Assembly (NCBI GenBank): GCA_016808115.1
Contig: JAEQBH010004413.1
Coordinates: 496,001-560,000, forward strand
Length of the DNA stretch: 64,000 nucleotides
Source: Tetrastigma voinierianum
Lineage: Eukaryota; Streptophyta; Magnoliopsida; Vitales; Vitaceae
Direction of reading: 5' to 3'
Position 1 is the first letter of the stretch. The number at the start of each line of letters is the position of its first letter. Under the pieces are notes generated by a model, which ran no database searches, was not told where the DNA came from, and saw only the letters and a program-made list of their open reading frames with translations. The translations under genes and the position numbers were made by a program. Below, piece by piece: positions 24,393 through 37,170 of this stretch.

Positions 24393-24743
24393 GAAGTCAA
24401 GCACCCTCAAACTTCTGATAAAAAAGAGCGGTTCCAGCAAATTAGAAGGCATGAGCGGTGCAGAAAGGTAAGAGAGATTGAGACCAATCACAACACTTGG
24501 AGTTGAAGTCGAATTTGAATTTGAAGGAGAACTACAAGTGACCATATGCCATAGACAACAACTAGAAGAACTGGAGTTCCATGAATCCAAGGCGTGAAAT
24601 GAAGAATTAATGGCAAGGATGGAGGACTTGAACTGAAGGAGGGCTTGCTTTTGGTATTCAGGACAAGACCAAGACAGACATGGCAGCAAGAAGAAGAGGA
24701 TGAAGATGGATTGAAGCAGCAGGCTTGGATTAGCCATGACCAT

Positions 24744-26000
24744 TGTTGGGGGTTTGTAATTGCGTCCTTGGAAGTGAATGGATGGATGAATATAAAGCAC
24801 AATATTTCAAGTGAAAAGGAAAGAGATGGGAAGTAACGTTGGGTTGGAAAACCGATGCCTCTGTTAATGATATTTATCCATTAATATAATATAATATTTT
24901 GTGGTCTTGTGTTTACACTGGGAGGTCCCTATTTCTGTTACATTGCAGTGTCCCCCACTGGGAGAGCTTGAAGCCTATTTCTATTTCTGTTATGCTTTAT
25001 ATCAGTGACTTGTTTATTTTCCAAAATGTAGTCTGAAAAGAGAAAAACGTGTTGTGTTGTGTCCTTGGTTGGAAGAAAAAAGTAACTTTCTAATGTACCG
25101 GTCATAAAAGTTAATTTGTGTGACAGTAGTCATCACTTTCCAAGTAAATGAGATCCCTTTGAAGCTATTATTCTTTTCTTTAACACTACAATTTTAGTTA
25201 TTTCATTAAATAAGTAGATTTTGAATTAAAATATTTTATATCTTTAATATAAATATATTTTTATAATAATAGAAAAAATATAATAACTACATATTAACAT
25301 TTTTAAATAATTTTTTAAAATAAGTATATTTTCTTTTTGTTATACTTATCTATTTATTTTTATCAAAATTTGTATTAACTTAATACATTAAAATAAATTG
25401 GTTTTAAAAATAAAATTATTAAATATAAAAATATCCATTTGAAATAATATTTAATATTAACAAATCCATATTTTTTCAAAAAAATCAACATATCCATTTA
25501 AATAAAATGCTTTGAAATATTAAAACTCATCCATTAAAAATAGACTAGTTTTTTAAATAAAAATATTAAAACTCATCCATTTAGAAATTATATTTAATAT
25601 TATTTCAAACTCATTCATTATTTTTAATTAGTAGATTTAAATAAATTTGAATTTTTATTTAATAGATTTAAACATTAAAAAACATTTTAGTAGATTTAAA
25701 ATAATGAATGATTTATTTATATTTTAAATACATTTTGAATTTTTATTTAGTACCTTTTAAAATTTTAAATAAAATTTTAACAAAAAATTAAGTGTTAAAA
25801 AAAGAAAAAAAAACCTATGGTATGAGCGGGTTTTGGGCTGAGGCTAGGTTGGGGGGAGGTTGTGTTCAACTAGTGGGGTTGGGTGAGAGAGAGGGAGGAG
25901 AGAAGAGATGAGGGAAAAGAGAGGAGAGAGAAGACATGAGGGAACATAAAGAAGAGTGGGTCAGTAATGTCGTGTGAATATTTACGTCGATGAGTGCGGC
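24744..26000. other. RLP2 upstream region and AT-rich block shared with 53.77-54.48 kb
   Basis: Positions 24,800-25,090 are shared with the RLP1 upstream and with 41,570-41,830. Positions 25,170-25,970 align with 53,930-54,450, ending in a purine-rich GAGAGAGGGAGGAGAG tract. The long AT stretch has no coding capacity. A minor TATAAAG at 24,793 is on the plus strand and not obviously a promoter of any gene here. Confidence 0.55.
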
Positions 26001-26199
26001 TTGATTTTAACGTCGTTGAACTTCTTTAAATTATCGATGCAATGACAGTTTAAGTAAATTTCTGAGAGTAGCTTGATAAGTCTTTGGATGCAATTTTTGA
26101 GGTGTAAGTGTGATATTTGGTAAAACATAAGGGTTTTTTTAACCTCTCTAGAAAAAAAGCTAGGACTTCTCTATAGTGTTTTGATGGGGAGTTTTAACT

Positions 26200-28701
26200 T
26201 TAAAAAAAAAGCGGCGTCGTTTTGATATGTGTTGAGGCAACTACGAAGGTGTGAATGTCTTTGTGACAAAAACAAAGTGGCAGCCTGCTGATGCGAAGAA
26301 GGAGAAGAAGACCAATAAACAACCGAAATTTCAAGATGATTATAAGATGTTTTGGAAGATTTTGAAGAAACATATGTATTGAAAGATGATTATAAGGTTC
26401 TAAACCACCATTTCAAGATGAATTTGGAGTGGTTTTGAAGTGTATATGGAGTATTGAGATGATTTGGGTAGTAATATATATGGAAAAAGTGAAGAAAAGC
26501 CCACATTCGGGCAAAATTCGAGCAATGTACCCAGTGCAATTCGAGGGTGTATCGGTAAAGTGTAATCTTCTGTTTTCTGTGCAAGCTGAAATCTGCTTAG
26601 TATTTTTAGCCCAGCTAACTTTAGTTTATTATCCAAGATTTGAGTGATTCTAATGGATAATTAAGCTATACTTCAAGGAGAATAAACATAATACATCAAA
26701 TAGGAATCGTCAAATTATGACTCACAAGTGGCCTTGAGAAATCCCTCCGTGAGAATTTATGTGCAAGCCAATTCCTGTATCAGTTTTGAATCATAGAGTA
26801 GTCCGGATTGTTTCGGACGTATCTTGAGTTCCGGTGCTCAGATTTGGGTGATTCAGAGTTGGAGAACCCATAGCACATAGATTTAAAGGAGTACAAAGAA
26901 CAAGTGTCAAATATGAAGACAAGGCACTGAAAAATGAATATTGCAAACTGTCCCTCGGTAAAATCAGTAAACCGACTAGTTGGCATGAAAATGTCATAAC
27001 TTGAGTTTGGATGATCCAATTGGAATGATTCCAATTTCTAAGTAAAATAGATTCATAGAGGGACTAGAATACATGAATGATGTGTGAATACATAGGCATT
27101 ATACGGTACAAGTATATGAAATGCCATATGTAATAGTAACATGAAAAATATAAGAAATGCAAAATGTATAGCGGTGTTCATGAAACATAAATATGATACA
27201 AATATGGCTCATTCCTTAACGTAACCATGAGCATTGAAATGCAATATGTCATGAACACATAATGTGGCTAAAATACCCTGTATAAGATAGCAAGTTCTTG
27301 GAACTCATAAATTGTAAGCGCTTAAGACCCGGTTATTCAATGACCACGGCACTCTGTCACGATTAGTACTTGATGCTCATGATTAGTGCTCGGCACTCAC
27401 GATTAGTACTTGGTGCACTCTGATTAGTGCTCAAGGCATATAAGTTAGTACACTCTTGATTAGTACTTGGTACTCCCCGATTAGTGCTCAAAACTCTGAT
27501 TAGTACTTGGTACTTTCTTGATTGAGTGCTACGGCACTCTGTCCTGATTAGTGCTCTGACTGCTTCCGTCTTGTATAGTATCTTGGTGCTTATTGTCTTT
27601 GTGTCCTACTCATTCGATATTCTTGGTCTAGAAAGTGGAACAGAGACATATGGGCTCTTGAATAAAGAATAAAGTAAAGATGAATGTATCTCTGTGTACA
27701 TTCTATAGTACCTCTGGGTACTCACAACCATCTGATTAAATTGTGAAGTCACCTACAGTACTCTGAATGCGATTAAGTTACATGTGCACGGGTACTCTCG
27801 TATTGGTAAAATAGAAGTTAAGTTACGTAACTCTACGAAGTCACAGAGATGAACATAAGTATGTTATAAGTATAAGTCGATGAGTACTCTGGTACTTTTC
27901 GTATAATGGAGTCTGTGTAGTACCTACGGGTACTTTTGTATCGAATAAGCGTAAGCACATTATAAAGCGTAAATTGTATAAGTCTAAGATGACTCACGAT
28001 ATGAGGCCGATAACTCTTGTTTGTTGTAGGATATGTTACGAATCGTATAAACCCGGTATATGTATGCATTTGAAGTCAGGTATATGCTATGGACTAATGT
28101 CCATATCTAAAATCGTCTACGTAAGTCGTCGGCTTTTAGTGTGATGTATGATTACGTCTGTTGGCTTATGTACCTACAGATCTGCAACCGCACAAGTATA
28201 AGATCCATAAGACCGTGTAATGCTACGTAAGACAAGAATAAGATCCCGGAAATACATGTATAGGATTCGAGTAATACACGTGTAAGATCGAGGAAATACA
28301 AGAACAAGTTAAGTAATACAAGAATAAGTTAGTAAGACCGGGATGCCATTAGTACAAGTATAAGATCTGATACCGGGTATAAGTTTGTAGTACTTACGGG
28401 TACTTCATGTATAAGGATAAGTTCCGCAATACCGGTATACGTTCTGTAATATCTCACAATGAATCTTTACGAATTACCTCCAGAGATAAGTGTAAACTCC
28501 GTGAGTATAAGTATAAGCCCTATGGTATAAAAGCATAAGTTAGCCAGAAAGCTATACGGAAGTGCGAGATAGATATAAGTACCAGTACGTGTATAAGTAC
28601 CTATATAAGCATAAGCTCTGTAACTCCTACGGGAGATCTGAACAAGTATAAGGCAGGATATGAGAGTATGAGTGCGTGATAAATCTTAGTCTAAGTATAT
28701 G
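26200..28701 (+). mobile_element. Outer LTR-like element, left part
   Basis: Sequence of gypsy-LTR character includes CATAACTTGAGTTTGGATGATCC near 26,995, many TATAAG words, and a 26-30-bp minisatellite. It continues at 32,271-32,780 beyond a nested solo LTR. Neither end was fixed and no pol domain is present. Several 60-80-codon open frames (26,390-27,034, 27,833-28,069) are not coding. Confidence 0.45.
27341..27560 (+). repeat. Minisatellite, GATTAGTACTTGGTACTC-type units
   Basis: About eight imperfect copies of a 26-30-bp unit built on GATTAGTRCTYGGYACTC occur in tandem, inside the outer LTR-like element. Confidence 0.85.
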
Positions 28702-31700
28702 TGAAACCGGAAAAAAAAAAAAAATTTTGAAAATGAGCGAATTAGTGGTCTTACCGAGGGCAGTACGAGACAAAAACCTAGATCTTTCTCTAGACCTCGG
28801 ATGGCCAGAAGCGGATCACTTGTAGTTAGAATTATCAATGAATCTAGTTGAGCCAAAACGGCTAGCGTCGAATTCTAATTTGTCGGTTTGCACGTATTGA
28901 GGCGAACGGGCCAATCATGAGGTGCCATGTGGCACTTGCATGGGAAGACACTTGGCATGGATGGGCGAGTGTCATGCCATAGGATTATGAGTTGGGTGGG
29001 AGCCAAATGTCAAGCCACCCTCATGCATGAGCATGAAAGTGGTTGAAGTTGGCATGGAGAACGGTGCAGGTTGACCAAGTGTCAAACAAATGGATGTTAG
29101 GTGGGCTCCCTAGGTCAAACCAACTTGGTAGTTTGAGGAGAGATGGCAAACAATTCGTAGAGAAAGAGAAGAAAGAAAAGAGAGAGAAAGAAAGAAAGAA
29201 AAGAAAGAAAGGAAGAGAAAGAAAACAAGAAGAAAGAAAGAAAGGAGAAAGGGAGGAGGAAGTTTTTTCCTCCATTGTTCCAGATTTGGGTGGATCAAGA
29301 ACTGATCTACACTTCAAGAGGTGAGGATCTTTCCTCTTTGGTTATTTCCTTGTTTGGGGCCATGAAATGGCATTTGGTTGAAGTTTTCTATGTGATTGTT
29401 TGAATAAGAAAAACATGCTGGAAATTGTGATGTTGTCCATACTGAATTTTCATGGGTTTTAAGACTGGTGTGATGTTGTCCATGCTGAATTTTCTGGGTT
29501 TTAAGATTGAATTTTGATGTTGTACTTGCTGAATTTTCTGGGTTTGAAGACTGAAATTGTGATGTTGTACATGCTGTTTTTTCTGGTTTTTAGACTTGAA
29601 GAAAACTCAGTTTGGTGTATCATTGTATGCATGAAAACATGCAGAATTTATGGGCTTTCATGCACTTGACTAACATGCAGAATGTTTTGGGGTTTTTAGA
29701 TCAAAGAAAACTCAGTTTGGTGTGGCCTTATGTGCATGACTAACATGCAGAATGTTCTAGGTTTTAGGCCCGAAGAAAACTCGGTTTGGTGTATCATTGT
29801 ATGCATGAAAAACATGCAGAATTTTATGAGCTTTCATGCATGACTAACATGCAGAATGTTTCCCAGGGTTTTAGATCAAAGAAAACTTAGTTTGGTGTGG
29901 CCTTATGTGCATGACTAACATGCAGAATGTTCTAGGTTTTTAGACTGAAGAAAACTCAATCTGGTGTATTATTTTATGAATGAAAAACATGCAGAAATTT
30001 CTGGGCTTCATACAGGAATGTTTTGGAGTGTTTAGATCAAAAGAACTCAATTTTGTGTATCCCTTTCATGCATATTCCAACATGCAGAATGTTCTAGGTT
30101 TTTAGACTGAAGAAAACTCAATCTGGTGTATTATTTTATGAATGAAAAACATGCAGAAATTTCATAGGCTTCCATGCAGAATGTTTTGGAGTGTTTAGAT
30201 CAAAAAACTCAGTTTTGTGTATCCTTTCATGCATGACCAACATGCAGAATGTTCTAGGTTTTTAGACTGAAGAAAACTCAATCTGGTGTATTATTTTATG
30301 AATGAAAAACATGCAGAAATTTCTGGGTGAAGAAAACTCAATCTGGTGTAGTATTGTATGAATGAAAAACATGCAGAATTTTCTGGGCTTCCATGCAGAA
30401 TGTTTTGGGTGTTTAGATCAAAGAAAACTCAGTTTTGTGTATCCTTTCATGCATGACCAACATGCAGAATGTTCTTGGTTTTTAGACTGAAGAAAACTCA
30501 ATTTGGTGTAGTATTGTGCATGAAAAACATGCAGAATTTTCTGAGCTTTCATGCATGACTAAGATAATGATGTTTGGGTTATTAGATCAAGAAAACTCAG
30601 TTTGATGTATCCTTATAGCCATGACTAACATGCAGAATGTTCTAAAGTTTTATACTGAAGAAAACTCAGTTTTGTGTATTATTGTATGCATGAAAAACAT
30701 GATGAATTTATGAGCTTTCATACATGACTAACATACAGAATGTTTTTAGGTTTTAGATCAAAAAACTTAGTTTGGTGTATCCTTGTATACATATTAACAT
30801 GCAAGAATGTTCTAGGTTTTTTATACTGAAGAAAAACTCAGTTTGTAGCCATAGAAAAACATGCAGAATTTATAAGGCTTTCATGCATGAGTCTAACATG
30901 CAATTTTCTGGACCGATGGCGATGAATAACATGCGGGAGTGAATATTAATTGAATTGTGAATGTTAACATCTGAAATTTTCATGGAACTGATGACTGATG
31001 AATAACATGCAGAATTGTGAATATTAACATGCAGAATTTTCTGGAACTAATATGGTTGTGCATGTTTTGGATGTGTTGTTTGTTTTACGAGTTTTAAGAC
31101 TAAAAATCAAAGTTGGCTTGTTATTACTTGAATAGATGCCATGCAGAATTTACGGAACTAATACGGATTTGGTACATGCTTATGTGATGTATTGATTTGA
31201 ATATGTGGAATATTAACATGATGCATGCCATGTTAAATATATGAAATGTTGTATTGCATTAGACATAATTATTCATAGCACACACATAGTGTACGATTAA
31301 TAGAATGTCCATGTAGAGGTTTTCATACATTGGTCATGGGTTTGAGTGCGTCTTTAAATTGCATTGCATTGGTGTGCGATAACCACCACAGCCACATGAG
31401 TGTGTACATGATCTTGATTTAGCCTTTGCATTTGGTGTTTAATCATGTGGGCTTGGAATGGGACGAAGTCAGAATTGAGTTCCATAGTGTTAAACGAAAA
31501 TGGAAAATGAAATGTGTCGGAGCGTGGCAAGTGAGGATAGATGCCCCCTCGGGTGAAACACAGAAAACTTTGGTTGAGCAATCGTATCATAGGTGAAAGC
31601 CCAAAAAATGTCGGAGGGGTGTAAAAGAGACCCGCGGTGAGACGAAAAGTTACATTGCCCCGAAGACCTGAAGCGATCAAATAAATATCATAAGGCGCGA

Positions 31701-32270
31701 GTTGTGAGATGGGAGTCGAAATTGACTCGATGCGATTTCCCATTAGCGCTTGCATTAGGTGGTGGTCGGAGAGTTGACGATTACTTGGGCCATGTCTCAG
31801 TGTCATATCATACATGCATATGGAGATTTTCCATGATAGGATAACATGTATGCAGGTTGGTTGTGGGTTTATTTGTGAAATGATCATTTGCATGTGCACC
31901 TAGGTAGGAAATAACCGCTTATAGGATTTATCTTTCTTGTGAGCGTTAGCTCACCGTCGATGGGACTCCCCTTCCAGTGCGGGGCAGTGCGGTAGACGGC
32001 TTTCTGTAGGGATTATAGGCGGGCGGTTGTGAGAAGCATGATTCTTATTTTGTGTATATATTAGAGCGACACAGTTTTTAATATGTTTTTGTATTAGGAG
32101 TGATGTAATAACTCTTAGGTCTATAGAAATGTATGGTCTTATGTAGTATGGGCGAGTGATATGATGGGCCCTATTGAGCCCATTTTACTCATGTATGGAG
32201 TCTCATGATATGAGACATACGAGTTTCCTTGAGGTTGTAGTGGTATTCGGACCCGGTTTGGGGTGTCACG
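28702..32270 (+). mobile_element. Nested solo LTR, about 3.57 kb, flanked by GTATATG
   Basis: GTATATG occurs directly before (28,695-28,701) and after (32,271-32,277) this block, and sequence outside on both sides is of the same TATAAG-rich type. The block begins TGAAACCGG plus an A14 run and ends GGACCCGGTTTGGGGTGTCACG, close to the TG...CA ends of Ty3/gypsy LTRs. It contains a purine-rich AAAG tract (29,160-29,265), a minisatellite (29,440-31,060) and no gag-pol. The layout (long LTR with purine-rich tract) resembles the chromovirus LTR at 54.5-57.9 kb, although the sequences differ. A 7-bp duplication is longer than the usual 5 bp, so the exact ends are uncertain. Confidence 0.7.
29440..31060 (+). 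repeat. Minisatellite in solo LTR, CATGCAGAATGTT-type units
   Basis: About 18 imperfect units of roughly 80-95 bp are built from CATGCAGAATGTT, TTTTAGA-TCAAAGAAAACTCA and GTTTGGTGTATC. Two alternating unit types are visible (one with GATCAAAGAAAACTCAG, one with GACTGAAGAAAACTCAA). Copy similarity is highest in 29,940-30,480. Confidence 0.9.
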
Positions 32271-32780
32271 GTATATGTATAAGTTAAATCTCTAGTATAT
32301 AAGAGATTTGAAAAATGTGTCCTACGAGGAGATCGAGATAGAATAAGTCCGCCATGGAGTGTAATGATACGAGAGTAGAGTATAAGTTGCTCTAAGTATA
32401 AGTTCGGTCTGAGTAGATGATATATGCTCTGTGGGAGATGTAAAGTGCAATTTAAAAATCTAGTCTGATAGAGACGAGTATGTCAATGACATGAATAGGA
32501 AAACGACCTGAAAACCAGAGAAAGTCATGATACATGTATAAGAGACGAATTGGATGCCTTGCCATTGTATATGTCAGTTTGCTCTACGAATATGATCAGG
32601 CACAGTATACCTTTTGATGATATGAATTCATGAAGGTCGATATATCGATTATTGTTTTATGTTATTTGTGATTAAGTATAAATGCATGTGTTTACGTATG
32701 ATTATAAAATATGTTTCCCGCTAAGCGTGAAGCAGCACGGGTTTTAATCCGTGTAGGTGCGAAAGAAGGCGTGCGTGACC
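32271..32780 (+). mobile_element. Outer LTR-like element, right part
   Basis: This continues the TATAAG-rich sequence left of the nested solo LTR (compare 32,271-32,460 with 28,360-28,690). The 84-codon frame starting at 32,711 crosses the junction with the next element and is not a gene. Confidence 0.4.
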
Positions 32781-34988
32781 TTGATCAGGGGATCGGGTTG
32801 ACTGCCGTCGACCAGCATGAATCTGAAGTGGATGTCGAGATTTTGACGAAACTGGGAGGTCGGAGGCGGAGTAAGCATGCGGGGGAGCTCTATACAGATA
32901 CAATACCTGCATTATTACGTCCCAACGGTCTTGATATAATCCAATATATCCAATCACATGAGTAATATGACCACTTGGGCCCCATAAACAATACTTTCAA
33001 TACACATACGACTATGAATCAACTATATACCCAAATGAATTCTGAAGTTGAATGTTTTACTCTTTATACGACATATATTAAAATACTTTCGAATTACAAT
33101 AACATGTAAATATCGTCAAAGCGAAGCCCGCAATCATTTTCTTAATCTCGGCCTCTGGGACTGACTAGTCCCTCGCACGCTCACATTACATGCAAAATAA
33201 GGGGGTCCGTGTGAAGTGAAATTTAATCTTCCCGATGGAGAATCGCCTAAAGTGGAAATTCTCACCACCTAAGTGCGTGCAATGTTCCAGATTTAAACAC
33301 ACATTGGCTTGAATGCGCAGTCACTGCCGAATCTCTGGCTGTTAATTTCCCGGATCCAGGAGTCTTCAGACTCTCTCACACTCGTCTAAGCCTCATGTAA
33401 ATTCTTGTTTTTTATTAGTGGACAACCCTCAGAGTGTATATATATCAATTGGGTAGCTCAGGTGATTGATATTTTTCATTTGGACTACCCTCGATAATTA
33501 ATATTTTATACTCACATAGAGGCAGTTTTTACAGACTAAATGCAAATCTTGTGCTTTCACCTGTCTAGGATGTTAAGGTGCATATGGAATCATGTATGCC
33601 ATTTCGATACGGTCCCAATCATCTGAATGTATAACATGCACATATTCACATAATATCGATCACACAATCATGTCATGTAATGATCATTTCAAACATCAAA
33701 ATTAAGCTCACTTGGGCTAATGATCAAGCGCGACGATTTAATTTACGTCACTCGACCAAGCCGTATTTTACTTAAAAATATATTTTTCGTGTCATTATTT
33801 CTAGACGGTAAACCACAGGGTTTACGGTTCCAACGTAACAAAGTCATCGGTTCACTTTGACAGCATCTCAAGCCATTCAGGCCTTTTCCAAACCAATACA
33901 TGATTTAATACCAATCGCCCAGTTGTATTGATCGCCAGTAGCGTCAAATTGCTCCAGTAGGTACTCGAAATTCATAACTCAGTCAGTCCGATGTTTGGGA
34001 GATGATCAACATTTCTCTGGCTCAACATTTATAGTATTTAAAGGGAATATAGCATAGTGGGAGAAACCCTACCTCTCGGTTTAGTAAACTCTTCATCCAA
34101 AGTTACCCATGAAGCCTCATAGACGATTTCTTTGCAGTCGAAGCGTGACCAGAGTTGGATGCGTGTATTTCTAGAGAGAAGTGCTCTATCTAAAATTCCC
34201 AATCTGGAGCTACGCATCTTTATAATTCACTGTTTTTTGTCTCAATTTGAGGAAGAAGATGGCCAACTATTGCTCTTTTGTCGTTCAGCTGGTGCCGATT
34301 CAAGAAAATGGCGTTTCACGTCTAAGCTAACTAGGTTTGACATTCGATTCTATTCGATAGTCAGTTTAAATCGTTTAATATTCCATGCCACTTATGGTAC
34401 ATAGGTACTTGTTATGTGTGACTTTGCGTCGCATCGAAAATCGTTTTCTGACTTTTCAAAGCAGAATCATAGAAAAGCATGATAAACGTCTCAGATATTA
34501 CGAAATTCGTGCTAAGTAAATTTTGAGACAATTCAACGATTACCATCCAGGTTTATAAATACGAGGATGAAGAATAAATTAAGATTTTATAGAAATTAAA
34601 ATTTTGTAATCGAAGTGATTTGTACTTATTCGAGAAGTGGAATTTGCAGTGCTCTGGCGTGTAGAACATAAGCATCTGGTGAGACGAGCAACTTTGTAAG
34701 ATTCCATTACATGTAGGTTCCGTCTTTCTGATTTGTAAAATGTAAAAATACAGTTTGTGTTGTAAATGGGACTCGATTACTGTAATATCTGAATTTTGAT
34801 GGTTTCCACTTCGATTATTAATTCTTTTTTGATTTGTATATAATATTTTGATTTTGTTACAAGATGTAGGCGTACAGCAGTGGTCCTTTTAAAAAAAAAA
34901 AAAAATTAGGTAAAGTCTGATTATATGGTTCGCACCAGCTTAGGTTCGGTCATGGCTCCCGGGTCGGGCCAGGGAATCGGGCGTGACA
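32780..34988 (-). mobile_element. Gypsy-type LTR, minus strand, about 2.2 kb
   Basis: Read on the minus strand it starts at 34,988 with TGTCACGCCCGATTCCC, a typical gypsy-LTR beginning. Its later part matches the plus-strand copies at 35.6-37.17 and 39.83-40.95 kb: gGCTTAGaCGAGTGTGA, CACTTAGGTGGTGAG and GGGTATATAGTTG occur in the same order. The left end lies near 32,780 but is not exact. No internal domain is present. Confidence 0.65.
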
Positions 34989-35600
34989 GTTAAAGTGCTG
35001 AAGCGAGGGCATAGGAGGGAGGATCAGGCCAGGTTATGAAAACAAATTTGTAATTCAAATGAAATTTATAGTGAAACGAATAGATCATTAAAAAAATCGA
35101 TAGATAGAGTGATCTTTCACCCTCTTTTACGAATCAAACAAAATTGCACATCTCTCACTCTTCTCAGCCCCATCCATTTAGTTCTTTAATTAAAGATATA
35201 AATGAATAAGCGTATGTAAGTAGAAAATTCCGAATTTCACGGAAAAGGAGTAAAAATAAACAATTGTTAAAAGTCAGAAATTTATTCTCTAGATCTCGGA
35301 TGACAAACAGTTTACCATCGTTTGGAATCGTCTCGTCAAATCTGATTAACATATGAATTTCGTCGAATTAGAGGCAATTAAGTTCTGTTTTTGACATCGC
35401 GTTTAAAGTGTTAATAAAACGATATTTATTCTTGACAAAAAATCCACTGTCTCATCTACTCATTCTGTACCATCAAGAAGTGGCATGAGTAGAGCAATGA
35501 TGGAAATGGACGGTCGGGATTGTGCAAAATATCAAAAATCCAAACTTGGGGACATGATGAGCATTATTAGATTTGTTTAATAATAATAGGACAAATTACT
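34989..35600. other. Spacer with a piece of block X
   Basis: Positions 35,130-35,215 match block X (compare 46,500-46,580), so this is host array DNA left between two LTR insertions. The rest (35,220-35,600) is unrecognised. Confidence 0.45.
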
Positions 35601-37170
35601 AAATAGTGCTGTCTTCTTCAAAAGGCCACAAAATACGAAGAATCGGGCATGTGGGGAGGATCAGGTGGGGCTCTAAATTGAGTTTTTAGAGAGAGAAAAC
35701 TTCTCTACTAGATTCGAGAAATCAGGCGAGCAAAAGTGCTTGGATGAAGGAAAGGCTGCTCTGCGCATCGAGGCTACCGTGGGCTCTGTTTTGGGAGTTT
35801 TAGGCTAACTCAGTGAGGGTAGAGGGATTTATCTGCTTGGGTTTACCACTTTATTTAGTGTTTTAATGTTTCGGATGGTTGGAGACCTTAAGCATTTAGT
35901 TTGATCGGTTCCGAATCTTGGGGCAGGGTGAATATTTGAAAACCACCCCAGACCGATTAAATTATTTCACTCACGGGTATTTGGGTTCTTATTTTATTGC
36001 ATTTATGCTATAAATGATGCTTTGATGTGTATAAGATTCGAATGACCGGTGAAGTCGGGTTATAGTAAGCTAGATGATTGGTGAATTCTTGGGAACTTGA
36101 TAACTTGAGGTTTATTTATTCATATAAATAAAGTGTTATGAAATAATTTTTGTGAAATTGTGTTTAATTCGAGTAATTCAAGTTGGTGCTCGTGTTTGAT
36201 AATTAGCCACGTGAGCTAATTTTGATGTAATGGTTAATGAAATTACATGACATGTTTGTGTGATTTAAATTATGTGAATATATGCGCGATTATATATTTG
36301 CATGTGTTATAGAATTGTAATGGAATTAGGCGTCATGCCGTTAGTATACAGGGCACCACAAACGATAAGGGTGAGTCATGAGGTGATTCTTGGGAGAATG
36401 GTTTGGAGGGTTGGTTAAAAATAATAATAATTATCAGGTATTAAATTATAAAATATCGATCGTCGAGTCATTGATTGATATATCTCGGAGGGTAGTCCAC
36501 TAAATATAATCATCGGAGTCGGTCCAATATTAATATCGGAGGGTTGTCCACAATTAAAAACAAATATCTTTGTTGAAAACAAGTTTTCTCATACGTGGCT
36601 TAGGCAAGTGTGAGGGAGTCGGTGAGGACTCGGGGTATGAGTTGATCGATTAGGCGTTGAGTGGGATCATGTTGCTTGAATGTGTGTTTCTTTGGACGTG
36701 CGTATATGCACTTAGGTGGAGAGTAGCCACGTTTAGGGTGATTCCACTCACGAACGATGCTTCCTTTGTCGAACATATTTTAGTGCGGGGAGCGCACGAG
36801 AACTGACATATCATGGGTAGTTTGAAAGCTAGGGTTTGTGGCTTTGTTATCATTATGTATTCATGTATTAAATTTTAGAATTTTATCATAATTGTATAAA
36901 GTATTTTCCTAACTCTTGAAACTGTGTATATAGTTGGGATATATTGGTTGGTGATGATCAAAGGCCCCAGTGGCAGTTATTTACTCTCATTGGATTTTTG
37001 TGTGGTGGATTGGATGTGTGTTGGGACGGGAATATGCAAGGTAGAGCTCCTGAGTACAAAGGAGACTGCAGTTTTCGTGAGAGATGTCGGGTCACGGCAT
37101 TCCTGACGTTCCGCGGAGTTGTGGTGGTCAGCGGACCCCGGTGGGGGCGTCACGGCCAATACCCGTACAT
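35600..37170 (+). mobile_element. 5'-truncated gypsy-type LTR, plus strand
   Basis: It has the same family as the minus-strand copy at 32.8-35.0 kb but lacks the LTR beginning. It ends with GTCAGCGGACCCCGGTGGGGGCGTCACG (about 37,130-37,160), the same end as at 40,920-40,953. The open frames at 36,924-37,275 and 36,650-36,853 are LTR sequence. Confidence 0.6.

Larger units (their letters stand above)
21808..24743 (-). pseudogene. RLP46-like: RLP2: RLP46-like receptor-like protein interrupted by a PPR segment
   Basis: The first about 330 codons are intact: signal peptide (LLLQSIFILFFLLPCLSWS), LRR N-terminal cap (CPEYQKQALLQFKSSI ... SSSCCLW), then LRRs with five near-identical 24-25-residue units of the type GNLSNLVHLDLSWN. 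MVMANP at 24,743 is chosen as the start because a hydrophobic signal sequence follows at once; an in-frame Met 19 codons upstream is less likely. A frameshift near 23,765 ends this frame. LRRs continue in another frame (23,555-23,700), then an inserted N-terminal PPR fragment interrupts (see separate entry), then a clean 183-codon LRR stretch (22,634-23,185; HNNFSGELPKNIGD, LSRNRLSGNIF). The 3' third (21,808-22,620), including the transmembrane region, is heavily degraded, and no clear stop is found where RLP1 has one. As written it cannot encode a full receptor. Confidence 0.85.

Noticed and set aside
24072..24506. 144-codon plus-strand frame with repeated TKVKVNQVAEVTKPECW
   Set aside because: Antisense shadow of the LRR tandem repeats of RLP2.
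29021..29324. Lys/Glu-rich 93-codon plus-strand and Ser/Phe-rich 98-codon minus-strand frames
   Set aside because: Both come from the purine-rich AAAG tract of the solo LTR.
29440..31060. Regular repeats considered as a CRISPR-like array
   Set aside because: Units are contiguous and 80-95 bp with no unique spacers, in a plant retroelement; it is a minisatellite.
31354..31899. 181-codon minus-strand open frame
   Set aside because: Long but inside the solo LTR and antisense to it, without a recognisable domain.
32711..32965. 84-codon frame starting MFPAKREAARVLIRVGAK, briefly taken as a gag start
   Set aside because: It spans the junction of the outer element and a minus-strand LTR end; no gag continuation follows.
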